Below are positions 18,956-26,739 of a stretch of 64,000 nucleotides of DNA, one piece after another. This DNA comes from Microcoleus sp. FACHB-68. GTDB lineage: Bacteria > Cyanobacteriota > Cyanobacteriia > Cyanobacteriales > Oscillatoriaceae. The first letter of the stretch is position 1, and every line of letters starts with the position of its first letter. The position numbers and the translations under genes are program-made. A model generated the notes under the pieces. It saw only the letters and a program-made list of their open reading frames with translations, did no database searches and was not told where the DNA came from. Location of the stretch: contig NZ_JACJOT010000018.1 in NCBI RefSeq assembly GCF_014695715.1, forward strand, positions 124,001 to 188,000, given 5' to 3'.

Positions 18956-19072
18956 CTAAGAATCTCTTTTGCTCTCGCGGCTAGCCGTTTGAATGTACAG
19001 AATCAAGAGGAAAACGGCTGGGACTAGCACAAACAGGATACTCGCAATAAATCCTAAATCATTAACTTCCAT
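18956..19072 (-). CDS. psbM: Photosystem II protein M
   Basis: A 38-residue single-span protein at the photosystem II dimer interface in the thylakoid membrane. On the minus strand the frame reads [15 protein letters not shown] and then a long hydrophobic helix, ending [15 protein letters not shown]. This matches PsbM almost residue for residue over its conserved part. The gene is very short and easily overlooked. It lies 45 bases downstream of the ferredoxin gene on the same strand and probably shares its promoter. Confidence 0.95.
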   Translation of the reverse strand: MEVNDLGFIASILFVLVPAVFLLILYIQTASRESKRDS

Positions 19073-19117
19073 TAAACCCGCCTCTGTGTTATCTCAAAAT
19101 TCAGTAATTCTAGAATA

Positions 19118-19414
19118 TCACGGCTTTGTTTTCACAGTGACCGGCCCATTGACGAGGGTTTGGCAGGCTAAGCGATAAGTTTCAGGTTTCTTCTTCAATT
19201 TGCGATTTTCTACCTCAGTGCGGGGCGAGAGATTTTCCATCCCTTCGACGATTTCCACTAAGCAAGTGCCGCACTGACCGTAGCCCCCACAGTTCATCAT
19301 CTTTCCCCAGGTTTTGTAGAGGTCGATGCCATTTTCTAGGGCTTTGAGCCTTAAGTTCGCCCCATCTGCCGCAACCACTTCCTTGTTTTCTTGTTCAAAT
19401 TTGATGTTACCCAT
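19118..19414 (-). CDS. [2Fe-2S] ferredoxin
   Basis: A 98-residue plant/adrenodoxin-like ferredoxin fold. Cluster ligands are C42, C48, C51 and C84 (spacing C-x5-C-x2-C-x32-C). The spacing of the first two (x5) differs from the x4 of PetF, so this is not the main photosynthetic ferredoxin but one of the minor types. The tail is lysine-rich. Its partner is unknown; the tight pairing with psbM suggests expression in photosynthetic conditions. The start has a reasonable upstream AGGAGA-type site on the minus strand. Confidence 0.9.
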   Translation of the reverse strand: MGNIKFEQENKEVVAADGANLRLKALENGIDLYKTWGKMMNCGGYGQCGTCLVEIVEGMENLSPRTEVENRKLKKKPETYRLACQTLVNGPVTVKTKP

Positions 19415-19789
19415 TCTGATTCTCCTTACTGTGGTGTGTCAGATAGCTGCACGGGTTTTGGCTCAATGCTTGGTGACATTAGCCGTTGTCGATGCCGGCA
19501 AAGCTAAGTGGTGCGATTTGTCTCGACGGTTTAGCTGATGCCAACACTCAGACTTGGCAATGGCATGAGCGGTTTATTATCAATCGCTTTTGTTTCTTTA
19601 CCTACATTTTATTACGAAATGTTAAAAAAAGTTAAATTAAAATAAACCGTAAAAGAGCCGGCACCAACGACAGGTTGATGCCGGTTTCATTTAATTTCAT
19701 GCGCTTTTGAAGATTTATCGAGACGCGCCGGCACGTCTATTGGCTTGAACTACCACCGATAGTTGTTGTCAGCGTGGTCGTTCCCCAGT
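19415..19789. other. Intergenic region with minus-strand hairpin
   Basis: The gap lies upstream of the ferredoxin gene and downstream of the minus-strand peptidoglycan-binding gene. It contains a promoter region for ferredoxin-psbM near 19415-19450, and the hairpin at 19658-19684 described separately. Confidence 0.5.
19658..19684 (-). terminator. Probable minus-strand terminator
   Basis: CCGGCACCAAC (19658-19668) and GTTGATGCCGG (19674-19684) form an 11-bp stem with one C-A mismatch and a 5-base loop. Read on the minus strand it is followed by T-rich DNA. It lies about 105 bases after the stop of the peptidoglycan-binding gene. Confidence 0.6.
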
Positions 19790-20419
19790 CTACGACAGGC
19801 GAGAGGGTGAGGGCACGATGGCCACACTTTGTATCACCCCAAGCGTCCGAGAACCGACAATTCCATCGCTCTTTAACCCGTAATACTGTTGGAAGCGCTT
19901 CACCGCTGCCTCAGTCAAGGAGCCATAATATCCGGTCACCGGCCCATTATAAAAGCCTGATGAGCGTAACTTATTCTGAAGATTCACCACATCTTGGCCA
20001 CTAGAGCCGCGAGAGAGGGTACGGCTGGGATAGCCAGTACCGCCACCGCCACTGTTTGGCAAGTATGACAGCGTCACCGAGCCGGCAACGCCATCGACAG
20101 ATATCTTCTTGGCTTGCTGAAGGCGTTTGACTGCTGCCTCAGTCAGGCTGCCAAAGTAGCCGGTGACAGGGCCATTATAGTAGCCGGCAGTGATCAAGCG
20201 AGTTTGAAGATTGGTGACTTGTGCGCCACTGTTGCCACGACGCAGTGCTGCAAAAGCGTTGCCGGCCATGCTAACAACACTCAGCGCCATTGCTAGGGAC
20301 AGGAAACGAATAAAAGTACGGCTAGAAAGCTTTTTCCAGTTGATGCCGGCTAAATGTAGCTCGCTATTGGCGGCTTCTTCATACGCTGCCGCTAGATGTG
20401 TGTAAGCAAGAGTTTCCAT
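19790..20419 (-). CDS. Exported protein with two peptidoglycan-binding domains
   Basis: A 209-residue protein with a signal-like hydrophobic stretch (about 40-58, ending NAFA). Two PG_binding_1 domains follow (about 60-118 and 133-195). Each repeats the YNGPVTGYxGSLTEAAVKR core nearly unchanged, so the second is a recent internal duplication. A Gly-rich linker joins them. The unusual 38-residue polar region before the hydrophobic stretch (an MET start followed by an AAYEEAAN-like helix) is common in cyanobacterial members of this group. There is no catalytic domain, so it probably acts as a wall-binding or spore/sheath-like structural protein. Confidence 0.9.
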   Translation of the reverse strand: METLAYTHLAAAYEEAANSELHLAGINWKKLSSRTFIRFLSLAMALSVVSMAGNAFAALRRGNSGAQVTNLQTRLITAGYYNGPVTGYFGSLTEAAVKRLQQAKKISVDGVAGSVTLSYLPNSGGGGTGYPSRTLSRGSSGQDVVNLQNKLRSSGFYNGPVTGYYGSLTEAAVKRFQQYYGLKSDGIVGSRTLGVIQSVAIVPSPSRLS

Positions 20420-20639
20420 AATTTACCTCTAAATTGTCAGAAAATGCTGTTCAAGAAGTCGTTTTTTTCGCTTTGGTTCAGGTGTACTCGATCCCAAAGC
20501 TAAAACTCAGCAGTTTTGCTTATCGGACAGAATTCTTACCTGAGCGCAACAAAAAGTCTTATCGCTTAACAAGTCAAAGCTGTTAGGTGTTCGGTGGGCG
20601 ATTTGTGGCAAGTCATAGGCTTTTCAAAATCGAACAATT

Positions 20640-20780
20640 TTAAGGGTTATAGCCTTTTAAAACTTCCGACAAAGAAAGCCAGTTTTCATTTGATGTGGAG
20701 TAGGTTGCCGAAGGAGTGAGATTCAAGAAATGATAGAGTAAGAATGTGATCAACGCGGCTTGAATTAGTTTTTCCCACAT
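20640..20780 (-). CDS. Candidate 46-residue membrane microprotein
   Basis: The minus-strand frame reads MWEKLIQAALITFLLYHF and ends in a polar tail (KGYNP). It has one predicted membrane span (about 4-20) and a polar C-terminus of about 25 residues. A strong GGGGAG ribosome-binding site lies seven bases before the ATG. I do not recognise a family. It lies 220 bases upstream of the peptidoglycan-binding gene on the same strand, which may be chance. The good ribosome-binding site plus clean TM segment favour a real gene. Confidence 0.5.
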   Translation of the reverse strand: MWEKLIQAALITFLLYHFLNLTPSATYSTSNENWLSLSEVLKGYNP

Positions 20781-21337
20781 CGATTTGCTCCCCTGATATC
20801 TTAAAAGTGTGTCTCACTTGTTGCCTAATTTAGGTTGCTTGCATTGAGTGAAGCGTTCAGTTATGTGTCACTCTCTAAATTGACAGCCAGGGATAAGATG
20901 TTTAATTTGACTGCCGGCACTCATATCAGCTTAAACAATTCCTGCCGGCATCCCGAATTTAAAGCGACACAACCGTGCATTGATGAGTCCGGTAAAAGTT
21001 AAGCAGATGGCTGATGAAAGTAGACAATTTATTAAGTGGCACGTTCGGGTTCTCTGTAAAGCTACTTAAAAAACCGGGAATGTGCTAATTGGTAGTCGGT
21101 TCAACTACACAAAAGCGATTAAAAATCGCTTAATCCAGATTTAATTGTCTCCCCCTCTTCCCGTCTCCTTCTCAGTCTTCTTCGCCAACCCAAGTTTGCC
21201 AGGGAATTTGGGAACGATCGCAGCAATGGGAGACGAGTGTCACAGTTGCCGGCGACAACCGTCACAGAAGTCTCAGGGAAAACACGGCATAGTTGGTATA
21301 TAGGAGTTGTACCGCAATAAAGGAGGGTCATTAGAAT
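20781..21337. other. Intergenic region, nothing firm
   Basis: 557 bases with no convincing gene. Two TGCCGGCA octamers at about 20912-20950 are part of the genome-wide iteration. A ribosome-binding site (AGGAGG, 21321-21326) at its right end serves the small gene that follows. Confidence 0.4.
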
Positions 21338-21517
21338 ATGACCACACACGAAACTCAACAACTCATAATTATGAGCAACAAAGAATTTGCGCCGGCACAA
21401 ACACAGATTCAGTCTGAGAAAACTGAGGAGAAACTGTCTGAGGATATGAAAGCTTTAGTCCGTGCTTTAGCAGTTCATTCGATTTGGGCGCAGGTTGGGT
21501 TGCTTGATAAGAAGTAA
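21338..21517 (+). CDS. Candidate 59-residue small protein
   Basis: The plus-strand frame reads MTTHETQQLI and ends AQVGLLDKK. The middle is charged and Glu/Lys-rich, and the C-terminal 25 residues form a plausible amphipathic helix (DMKALVRALAVHSIWAQVG). AGGAGG lies 11 bases before the ATG, slightly far but strong; an internal ATG 33 bases on is the alternative. I do not recognise a family. No neighbours suggest a role. Confidence 0.5.
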   Translation: MTTHETQQLIIMSNKEFAPAQTQIQSEKTEEKLSEDMKALVRALAVHSIWAQVGLLDKK

Positions 21518-21868
21518 ATAATTTCTGAGTGTGTTTGCTTCGCCCGCTTCATACCCTCGCCGGCTTGCTGCGGTGTCGGCAGATTATTGAACTTGTTAAA
21601 CGCATTCACAAAATACTGAAAACAATTGCCCCTATGCTGAAATACATAGGGGAATTGGCTTTCACAAGCCGGCAATCTGAGGAAGTCTTCTGCCGATTTT
21701 TTCTAATCATACTCAACCCTCAACCACAGACCGTTGCTCTCGGCGATTTGTCTGCTCTCTCCTAGGCGGATACAATCTTCACTGAAAAGCTTGTAGTGGG
21801 GGCATCTTGCCGGCTATAAATTACATTGATTTAGTAAGGATTGCTCTCTCCTAGCCGGCTACAATCAT
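21518..21868. other. Intergenic region with a direct repeat pair
   Basis: 351 bases without a supported gene. It contains the 25-bp direct repeats listed separately, and a 66-codon minus-strand frame that looks spurious. Confidence 0.45.
21753..21866. repeat. Pair of 25-bp direct repeats
   Basis: TGCTCTCTCCTAGGCGGATA... at 21753-21777 recurs at 21842-21866 with two mismatches; both copies end TACAATC. The copies are 89 bases apart (start to start). Confidence 0.8.
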
Positions 21869-22108
21869 TTAATCAGGCATCAGTTCTTTCTTGCTGCGCT
21901 TTAATTCCTTCCAGAGGCTTTTGATATCTTGATAGGCTTGCTCTGGAGAAATTTTACCGCCGGTTTCTAAAGCAGAGATATAACTAATTTTCTGAGAAAA
22001 TTCTTGTAAGTTCGCATTAAAAGCGAGCTGTTGCGGGGTAAACTCGCCGTGGTAACGACTCCGGGGATAAAAAAAGTTGAACTTATCAACAGGTTCAGAA
22101 TCAAACAT
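21869..22108 (-). CDS. Conserved cyanobacterial small protein (DUF7219-like)
   Basis: A 79-residue soluble protein with segments FYPRSRYHGEFTPQQLAFNANLQEF and GGKISPEQAYQDIKSLWKELKRSKKEL that I associate with a conserved cyanobacterial family, possibly DUF7219. Function is unknown. The fold is probably helical. It lies 19 bases downstream of another small minus-strand gene, suggesting a two-gene operon. Family name from memory; confidence in it being a gene is higher than in its name. Confidence 0.75.
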   Translation of the reverse strand: MFDSEPVDKFNFFYPRSRYHGEFTPQQLAFNANLQEFSQKISYISALETGGKISPEQAYQDIKSLWKELKRSKKELMPD

Positions 22109-22127
22109 TTTTCCTAACCTCGTAATT

Positions 22128-22310
22128 TTATATCTTTGATAATTCTATCTTTGCTGGGGTTACTTGATATTTGCAGTCGGCTAAACTGATATTTTTCCAG
22201 ATTTCCCTAGCTTGACAGTGACGGGGTAGCAGGGGCAATTGCCAAACATCAAATGCGTAACCATCACAAGAAGATAAAGTTAATCGTTGTTGGCTGTAGG
22301 TTTCTTCCAT
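22128..22310 (-). CDS. Small hypothetical protein
   Basis: A 60-residue frame reading MEETYSQQRLTLSSCDGY. It has two cysteines before residue 35 and no membrane segment. It is 19 bases upstream of the DUF7219-like gene, and a GAGGGA-like site precedes the ATG. The regular spacing to the next gene supports it; I do not recognise the family. Confidence 0.5.
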   Translation of the reverse strand: MEETYSQQRLTLSSCDGYAFDVWQLPLLPRHCQAREIWKNISLADCKYQVTPAKIELSKI

Positions 22311-23001
22311 AACTCTTCCCTCTTTCTAAAAATGAAAAAAAAGTTCGGGAGGATGCCTAGCGCTAAGTAGACGCGGTCTTTGCAACAGAGGTTGACTTAT
22401 GCGCTTTTGCAATCCTCCCTACTATTTTGGTGTTAAATGTGAGTTGCTATCTCTAATTAATAGAATACCGGCTAGTTTTTCATTCAACTATCTATCTGAA
22501 GAATAGGCTTCGTGTAAATTTTTTTAGTGTCAATTAATACATAAAATAATATTTTTTGTCGTGCCGACGCTTATCTGATTTTACAGTCATTTTTTTTATG
22601 ATTATCATTTTAAATGACAATAGCAGAAACTTTAAAGATTTCTTTAATATTTTGAAGCTTGATGCCAGTAAACTGGAGTTTCTAAATTTATCGGGAGTTG
22701 CATCCCTACTTGCCGGCTGTTCCCCCTATACAGGCGCAGGCGATGCCGGCAGCGAGACAGCAATTCCAATCTGAGCACACCTCTGAGTGCAGCCTGGGAT
22801 GAGATAGCGATCACCCAGCAATTTATATTTAGCCGGCAAAAAAATACCCCAGCTTTTGAACCGGGGTTGGAGTTCATCGGGTGTACCCACTGTGCTTTTC
22901 AAGAACAAGACAACGTCAGAAAACCTAATCTATGGATGACTGATTCTAGATTTTAAATCGGCAAGAGATGGCGCTTGCGAAATGTTCTTGTGCTGCAAAT
23001 G
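22311..23001. other. Long intergenic region
   Basis: 691 bases, AT-rich on the left. GGGAGGAT (22347-22354) and ATCCTCCC (22412-22419) are an inverted repeat with a 57-base loop. A Fur-box-like palindrome at 22601-22621 is listed separately. ACCCC/GGGGT arms near 22845-22867 could terminate the KGG gene from the right. A 72-codon plus frame at 22556 is not supported. Confidence 0.45.
22601..22621. promoter_or_regulatory. Fur/Zur-box-like palindrome
   Basis: ATTATCATTT (22601-22610), one base, then AAATGACAAT (22612-22621): a 10+10 palindrome with one mismatch. The core TGATTATCATT resembles the classic Fur box. No iron or zinc gene is adjacent, so the assignment is weak. Confidence 0.3.
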
Positions 23002-23238
23002 TCATGACTCCTTACTTTTCTTGCGGCTTTTCTTCCCACCTTCACGGCCAATTGCAGCCATGTGTTCCCGATTTTTGCTTACAGCTTCACCACCCTTGCG
23101 GCCAGCTTCTCTAGCCTCCTCTGAGGAGAATTCGTGCGCGGTTCCTTTTTCGTGTGCTGCATGACCTCCTTTGCTAGCGATCTCGCGCTGTTTGTCTTCA
23201 TCCATCGAGGCAAAACCACGCTTGCTGGTGTCTGACAT
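23002..23238 (-). CDS. KGG-repeat stress-induced protein
   Basis: A 78-residue, very hydrophilic protein of the stress-induced KGG family (GsiB/con-10 type). The repeat pattern is clear: GFASMDEDKQREIASKGGHAAH, then AREAGRKGGEA, then AAIGREGGKKS. Such proteins are disordered when hydrated and are produced under desiccation or general stress. The lysine-rich tail is usual. It is single and minus-strand, and its promoter would lie near 23240-23300. Confidence 0.93.
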   Translation of the reverse strand: MSDTSKRGFASMDEDKQREIASKGGHAAHEKGTAHEFSSEEAREAGRKGGEAVSKNREHMAAIGREGGKKSRKKSKES

Positions 23239-23561
23239 GAGCTTAATCCTTGTATTTCTAGAATATTTGACATTTTTAACAAATTATCGCTGCTGCTCTC
23301 TTGAATCATCTGCCTGGAGAGACACAGCAGCATTAAATTTAGCTGTGCCAAAGAACACAAGAAATTCTTAAAAGGCTAGGAAGCATGACTGCAGCCTCTT
23401 TACTGCGCCCGGTTGTTTTTTTAGGGTATTTTTGTGTAAAATTCTATAAACTTAGGCAGAAATATTCAGAATTTGTTTAAAAATCTCTCAATGGGTTGTT
23501 GTAAGACTAGCTCGAACGTTTGTATGCTTCAGTTGTCGAGCGCAAAAGGTAGAGGTGGACA
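23239..23561. other. Divergent promoter region
   Basis: 323 bases between the KGG gene and the PAS-CRP gene. AT-rich with no gene seen. An AGAGGTGG purine run at 23551-23558 is the likely ribosome-binding site of the PAS-CRP gene. Confidence 0.45.
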
Positions 23562-24740
23562 GTGAATGTAAAGTTATTTGCTAAGAAAGTAGAGACGTTT
23601 CACTGGCAGCTGGCCGAGCTTTATCAATACGCTTATTCTTCCATTGATGAGCAACCGAATTTGCTGCCGGCAGCCTTCAAGGAACTCGGCATCGCCTCTG
23701 AAGAACTGCAAGTAGCCCTGGAAGAGCTACAGCTCAAGAATGAGGAACTAACATCAGCACGAGCCGCCTTAGAAGCCGAACGTCAGCGTTATGAAGATTT
23801 GTTTGAATTCGCTCCAGACGGCTACATTGTAACGGATCGCGACGGCAAGATCATCGAAGCAAACCGGGCCGCAGCCCAGATGCTCAACGTTTCCCAGATG
23901 GCATTAGCCGGCAAACCGCTGGCCATTTTTATCCCCCCAGAAGAACGCAAGGACTTTCGCACCCAAGTAAACCGGCTGTACCACGACAATCAAGCGATAT
24001 GGGGGGAAATGCGCCTACAGCAGCGTCACGGTGAAATCTTAGAGGCGGCTATGAGAGTCGCCACTATCCGCACCCCGAACCAGCCAGTTGTCCTTCTGTG
24101 GCTGCTGCGTGACATTACAGAGCAAAAACGAGCGCAAAGAGAAAATAATGGCCTCGACAATAGCAAAGATCGTCCTGTTTATGTTTATACCAAAGGGGAA
24201 ATTATCTCCCTCAAGCCCCAAGTAATTTGGCAAGTCTCTAAAGGGTTGGTGAAGTTGAGCACTCTTTGTGCAAATGGCGAAGAGGTAATCGTGGGTTTAT
24301 TAGGGCCACAAATGCACTTTGGACTGAGTTCCACTTCCCTACAAACTTACGAAGCAAAAGCGCTTTCCGACGTTCATCTAGTGTGTTTTTCTGAAGCAGA
24401 AATCTCAGCTTCGCCAAGTCTAGCCCAAAGTCTTTTAACTCAAATGAACCAGCGCCTACAGCACACAGAATCGTTATTAGCGATTTTTGGGCAGCGGCGT
24501 GTCATCGACCGATTAATCTGTTTGTTGTATCTGTTAAAACAGCAGATTGGTGAACCTGTGGAAAAAGGAGCTCGTTTGAGTGTTCGTCTCACCCATGAGG
24601 ATCTGGCTAACACCTGCTGTACCACCAGGGTGACAATCACGCGGCTACTGAGTAAATTACAGCAGCAAGGGAAGATCCTGTTTGATAGCAAGCAGCACAT
24701 TATTTTAAAAGATGTCAGTCTTCAGAATGGCAAGCTTTAA
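23562..24740 (+). CDS. PAS domain-CRP/FNR fusion regulator
   Basis: A 392-residue one-component regulator; GTG 23562 follows a purine-rich AGAGGTGG site. After a helical and coiled-coil region (about 50-85) comes a PAS domain (about 80-195, with FEFAPDGYIVTDRDGKIIEAN and the RDITEQK exit). A CRP/FNR-type cyclic-nucleotide-binding-like domain follows (about 205-300) and a winged helix-turn-helix at the end (LTHEDLANTCCTTRVTITRLLSKLQQQGKI). The effector domain has lost much of the cNMP-binding signature, so the PAS part may provide the sensing. Typical family members regulate redox, nitrogen or light responses. No obvious target is adjacent. Confidence 0.88.
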   Translation: MNVKLFAKKVETFHWQLAELYQYAYSSIDEQPNLLPAAFKELGIASEELQVALEELQLKNEELTSARAALEAERQRYEDLFEFAPDGYIVTDRDGKIIEANRAAAQMLNVSQMALAGKPLAIFIPPEERKDFRTQVNRLYHDNQAIWGEMRLQQRHGEILEAAMRVATIRTPNQPVVLLWLLRDITEQKRAQRENNGLDNSKDRPVYVYTKGEIISLKPQVIWQVSKGLVKLSTLCANGEEVIVGLLGPQMHFGLSSTSLQTYEAKALSDVHLVCFSEAEISASPSLAQSLLTQMNQRLQHTESLLAIFGQRRVIDRLICLLYLLKQQIGEPVEKGARLSVRLTHEDLANTCCTTRVTITRLLSKLQQQGKILFDSKQHIILKDVSLQNGKL

Positions 24741-25137
24741 TGCCGGACTCTACTACGGGCGGAAAAAGTACCTTCTGCTTGCTAAGTTAAGAGTGGTGGT
24801 GCCGGCACCACCCGCCTACACAACACCCTTTTCTCTCAATATACCTTGCTGCCAAAATTGGAGAACCGGCACAGAAGCGAAAAAAATCTGCCGGCTTTTA
24901 AAGCTAAATTTCGTGACAGCCTACCTTTCAGTTGCAATATAACTTCATTTTTCAAAGCCCTAATTATCACCCTTTTCTAAAAAGATATTTGAAAAGTCGC
25001 AAAACATATAACCCTTCTCCCCCAGGCGAAAGGTAAAGAGTTTCCGGTTTCCTCTCCTGTGGGAGAGGGTTAGGGTGAGGGCGCTTCAAAGTTCGATTCT
25101 CCACTCATAAAACATCCTCTCAACAATCGGCATATTT
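24741..25137. other. Intergenic region with perfect palindrome
   Basis: 397 bases without a gene. GGTGGTGCC/GGCACCACC is a perfect 18-bp palindrome at 24795-24812. Further right, CCTCTCC/GGAGAGG at 25051-25068 is a stem leading into the gggttagggtgaggg motif that is common in bacterial spacers. Both may form hairpins that end the flanking convergent transcripts. Confidence 0.5.
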
Positions 25138-25776
25138 TCATCCCAAAATGCCGCGTCCATTCTTAGCAAATTCATCAACAGTTTGCTGCGATAACTCATG
25201 GCTAGCCATTGCCAGTAAAACCGGCAGCGGTAAAGTTAAATGATGCGCCCCCGCTTGTAGCGTCGCCACCGCTTCTTCTGGAGATTTCACACTCGCGGCT
25301 AAAATTTTTGTCTGACTGCCTGCCAGCACACTCGCCATATCTCGCACCAAAGCCACCCCATCCCCTAACAGACGAGTCGCGCGGTTAACATAAGCGATCG
25401 CATATTTCGCCCCCGCTTCTTTTGCCACAACTGCCTGCGCTGGACTATAAATTGCTGTAACCGAACAAGGTATATTCGGCGACAGAGACGCCACAACCTC
25501 AAAACCCACCTCAGTTGCCGGCACCTTCAACACAGTTTGCTCACCGATCAATTCAAATGCCGCCTTTCCTTCCGTTACCATGCCATCAAAATCAGAAGCC
25601 GTGAGTTGGTAATACAACTCTCCAGAAATAATTGCTTTCAATTGCTTAAGCGTTTCTGCCGGCGCTAAATCACTTTTCCCTAAAAGAGTCGGGTTCGTCG
25701 TAATCCCCGTAACCCACCCCAATTTCCTAGCAGCTTGAGCTTCACTAATGATTGCCGAATCGAGATAAAGAGCCAT
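25138..25776 (-). CDS. Transaldolase/fructose-6-phosphate aldolase family protein
   Basis: A 212-residue (short) class I aldolase of the TalC/FSA family, cytosolic. The Schiff-base lysine is K84 in TVLKVPAT, and the TTNPTLL block is at residues 26-32. The product may transfer dihydroxyacetone (transaldolase) or cleave fructose 6-phosphate; the two activities cannot be separated by eye. It lacks the pentose-pathway neighbours zwf/opcA/tal that the full-length transaldolase usually has, so it may be a secondary enzyme. Confidence 0.9.
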   Translation of the reverse strand: MALYLDSAIISEAQAARKLGWVTGITTNPTLLGKSDLAPAETLKQLKAIISGELYYQLTASDFDGMVTEGKAAFELIGEQTVLKVPATEVGFEVVASLSPNIPCSVTAIYSPAQAVVAKEAGAKYAIAYVNRATRLLGDGVALVRDMASVLAGSQTKILAASVKSPEEAVATLQAGAHHLTLPLPVLLAMASHELSQQTVDEFAKNGRGILG

Positions 25777-25910
25777 TTACTTTCCCCAAACTAATATTAT
25801 TTTTATGAACTGCTAAATATTATGCCGGTTAAATCCAAAACTCCCCCACTTACAAAAATACCCAACAGGCATGAAACTATTTGCCTATACTTAACCACAA
25901 GCTAGGCTTA

Positions 25911-25947
25911 CATCTGTGTTTATCTGTGTGCATCTGCGGTTAAAAAA
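25911..25947. repeat. ATCTGTG/ATCTGCG short repeat
   Basis: A run of degenerate ATCTGTG-type units ending CATCTGCGGTTAAAAAA. A second copy is at 57910-57936. The motif resembles short repeats dispersed in cyanobacterial spacers. Confidence 0.7.
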
Positions 25948-25971
25948 CTCTTTATAACCCCCTACAAAACA

Positions 25972-26631
25972 TCACTTAATCCCCTCAAATGGACCCAAAA
26001 AAGTAGGTTCTGGACGGGTAACATGAACCTCCCACAACGCCTTAATCACAGCCAACACCTCACGCGTTGCATAGCGCATCATTGAGCGATCTCGAAACTT
26101 TTCCCAATCAGGCGTTCCCAACCCAACAGCATCCACACCCAGATGCCGGCAAGTATAAACCGCACGCGGCAAATGGTAACTTTGCGTAATTAAAACAGCC
26201 CGTTTCACACCAAAAATTTCCTTCGCGCGATAGCAGCTTTCATAAGTGCTAAACCCGGCATAATCCAACTGAATATCCTTAGCCGGCACCCCACGATCTG
26301 CAGCGTATTCCTGCATCGCTTTCACTTCGTTATAATCTTTGCTGCTGTTATCGCCAGTCATCAAAACTTTGCGAACCCGCCCTGCTTTGTAAAGATCCAC
26401 CGCAGCTTGTACCCGATCAGCCAGCATCGGCGTCGGGCTACCATCCTCCCATACACCTGCCCCAAAAACAACAGCCACATCCTCTTCAGGCACTTGGGAA
26501 ATTTCCGTGTAGCGCCGGCTGCTAGTCACAGCATTGACATAGTAGTTCAACATCAGTGGCGTCAGTGCCGCACCTAATCCTAACAGCACTAAGACAAAGC
26601 GCCGGCGAAGAAGAAACCTTTTATGCAGCAT
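25972..26631 (-). CDS. SanA/YdcF-type DUF218 membrane protein
   Basis: A 219-residue protein of the DUF218/ElyC-SanA-YdcF family. A single N-terminal membrane anchor (about 10-30) follows a very basic start, placing the domain in the periplasm. Conserved motifs VFGAG, TGDN, YAGFSTYES and the ITQSYHLPRA segment are present. SanA is linked to vancomycin sensitivity and cell-envelope integrity in enterobacteria; the reaction is unknown. It is upstream of the transaldolase gene on the same strand but with a 195-base gap. Confidence 0.9.
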   Translation of the reverse strand: MLHKRFLLRRRFVLVLLGLGAALTPLMLNYYVNAVTSSRRYTEISQVPEEDVAVVFGAGVWEDGSPTPMLADRVQAAVDLYKAGRVRKVLMTGDNSSKDYNEVKAMQEYAADRGVPAKDIQLDYAGFSTYESCYRAKEIFGVKRAVLITQSYHLPRAVYTCRHLGVDAVGLGTPDWEKFRDRSMMRYATREVLAVIKALWEVHVTRPEPTFLGPFEGIK

Positions 26632-26693
26632 AAATCTAAAATGACAGCAGCATTGAACCTTTATGTTTTAGCAAACTTATCGTTCTTAAAAAC

Positions 26694-26722
26694 TGGGCAT
26701 TGGGCATTGGGCATGGGGCAAA
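26694..26722. repeat. GGGCATT heptamer array (STRR)
   Basis: Four units of GGGCATT/GGGCATG between the convergently spaced SanA promoter and the pyrD stop. Confidence 0.85.
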
Positions 26723-26739
26723 GGGCACTCAAACCTCCT

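Noticed and set aside
21119-21400. 93-codon minus-strand frame
   Set aside because: Composition looks random and it overlaps the better-supported small plus-strand gene.
22556-22774. 72-codon frame in the long spacer
   Set aside because: No ribosome-binding site, unlike any known protein, and overlaps the Fur-like palindrome.
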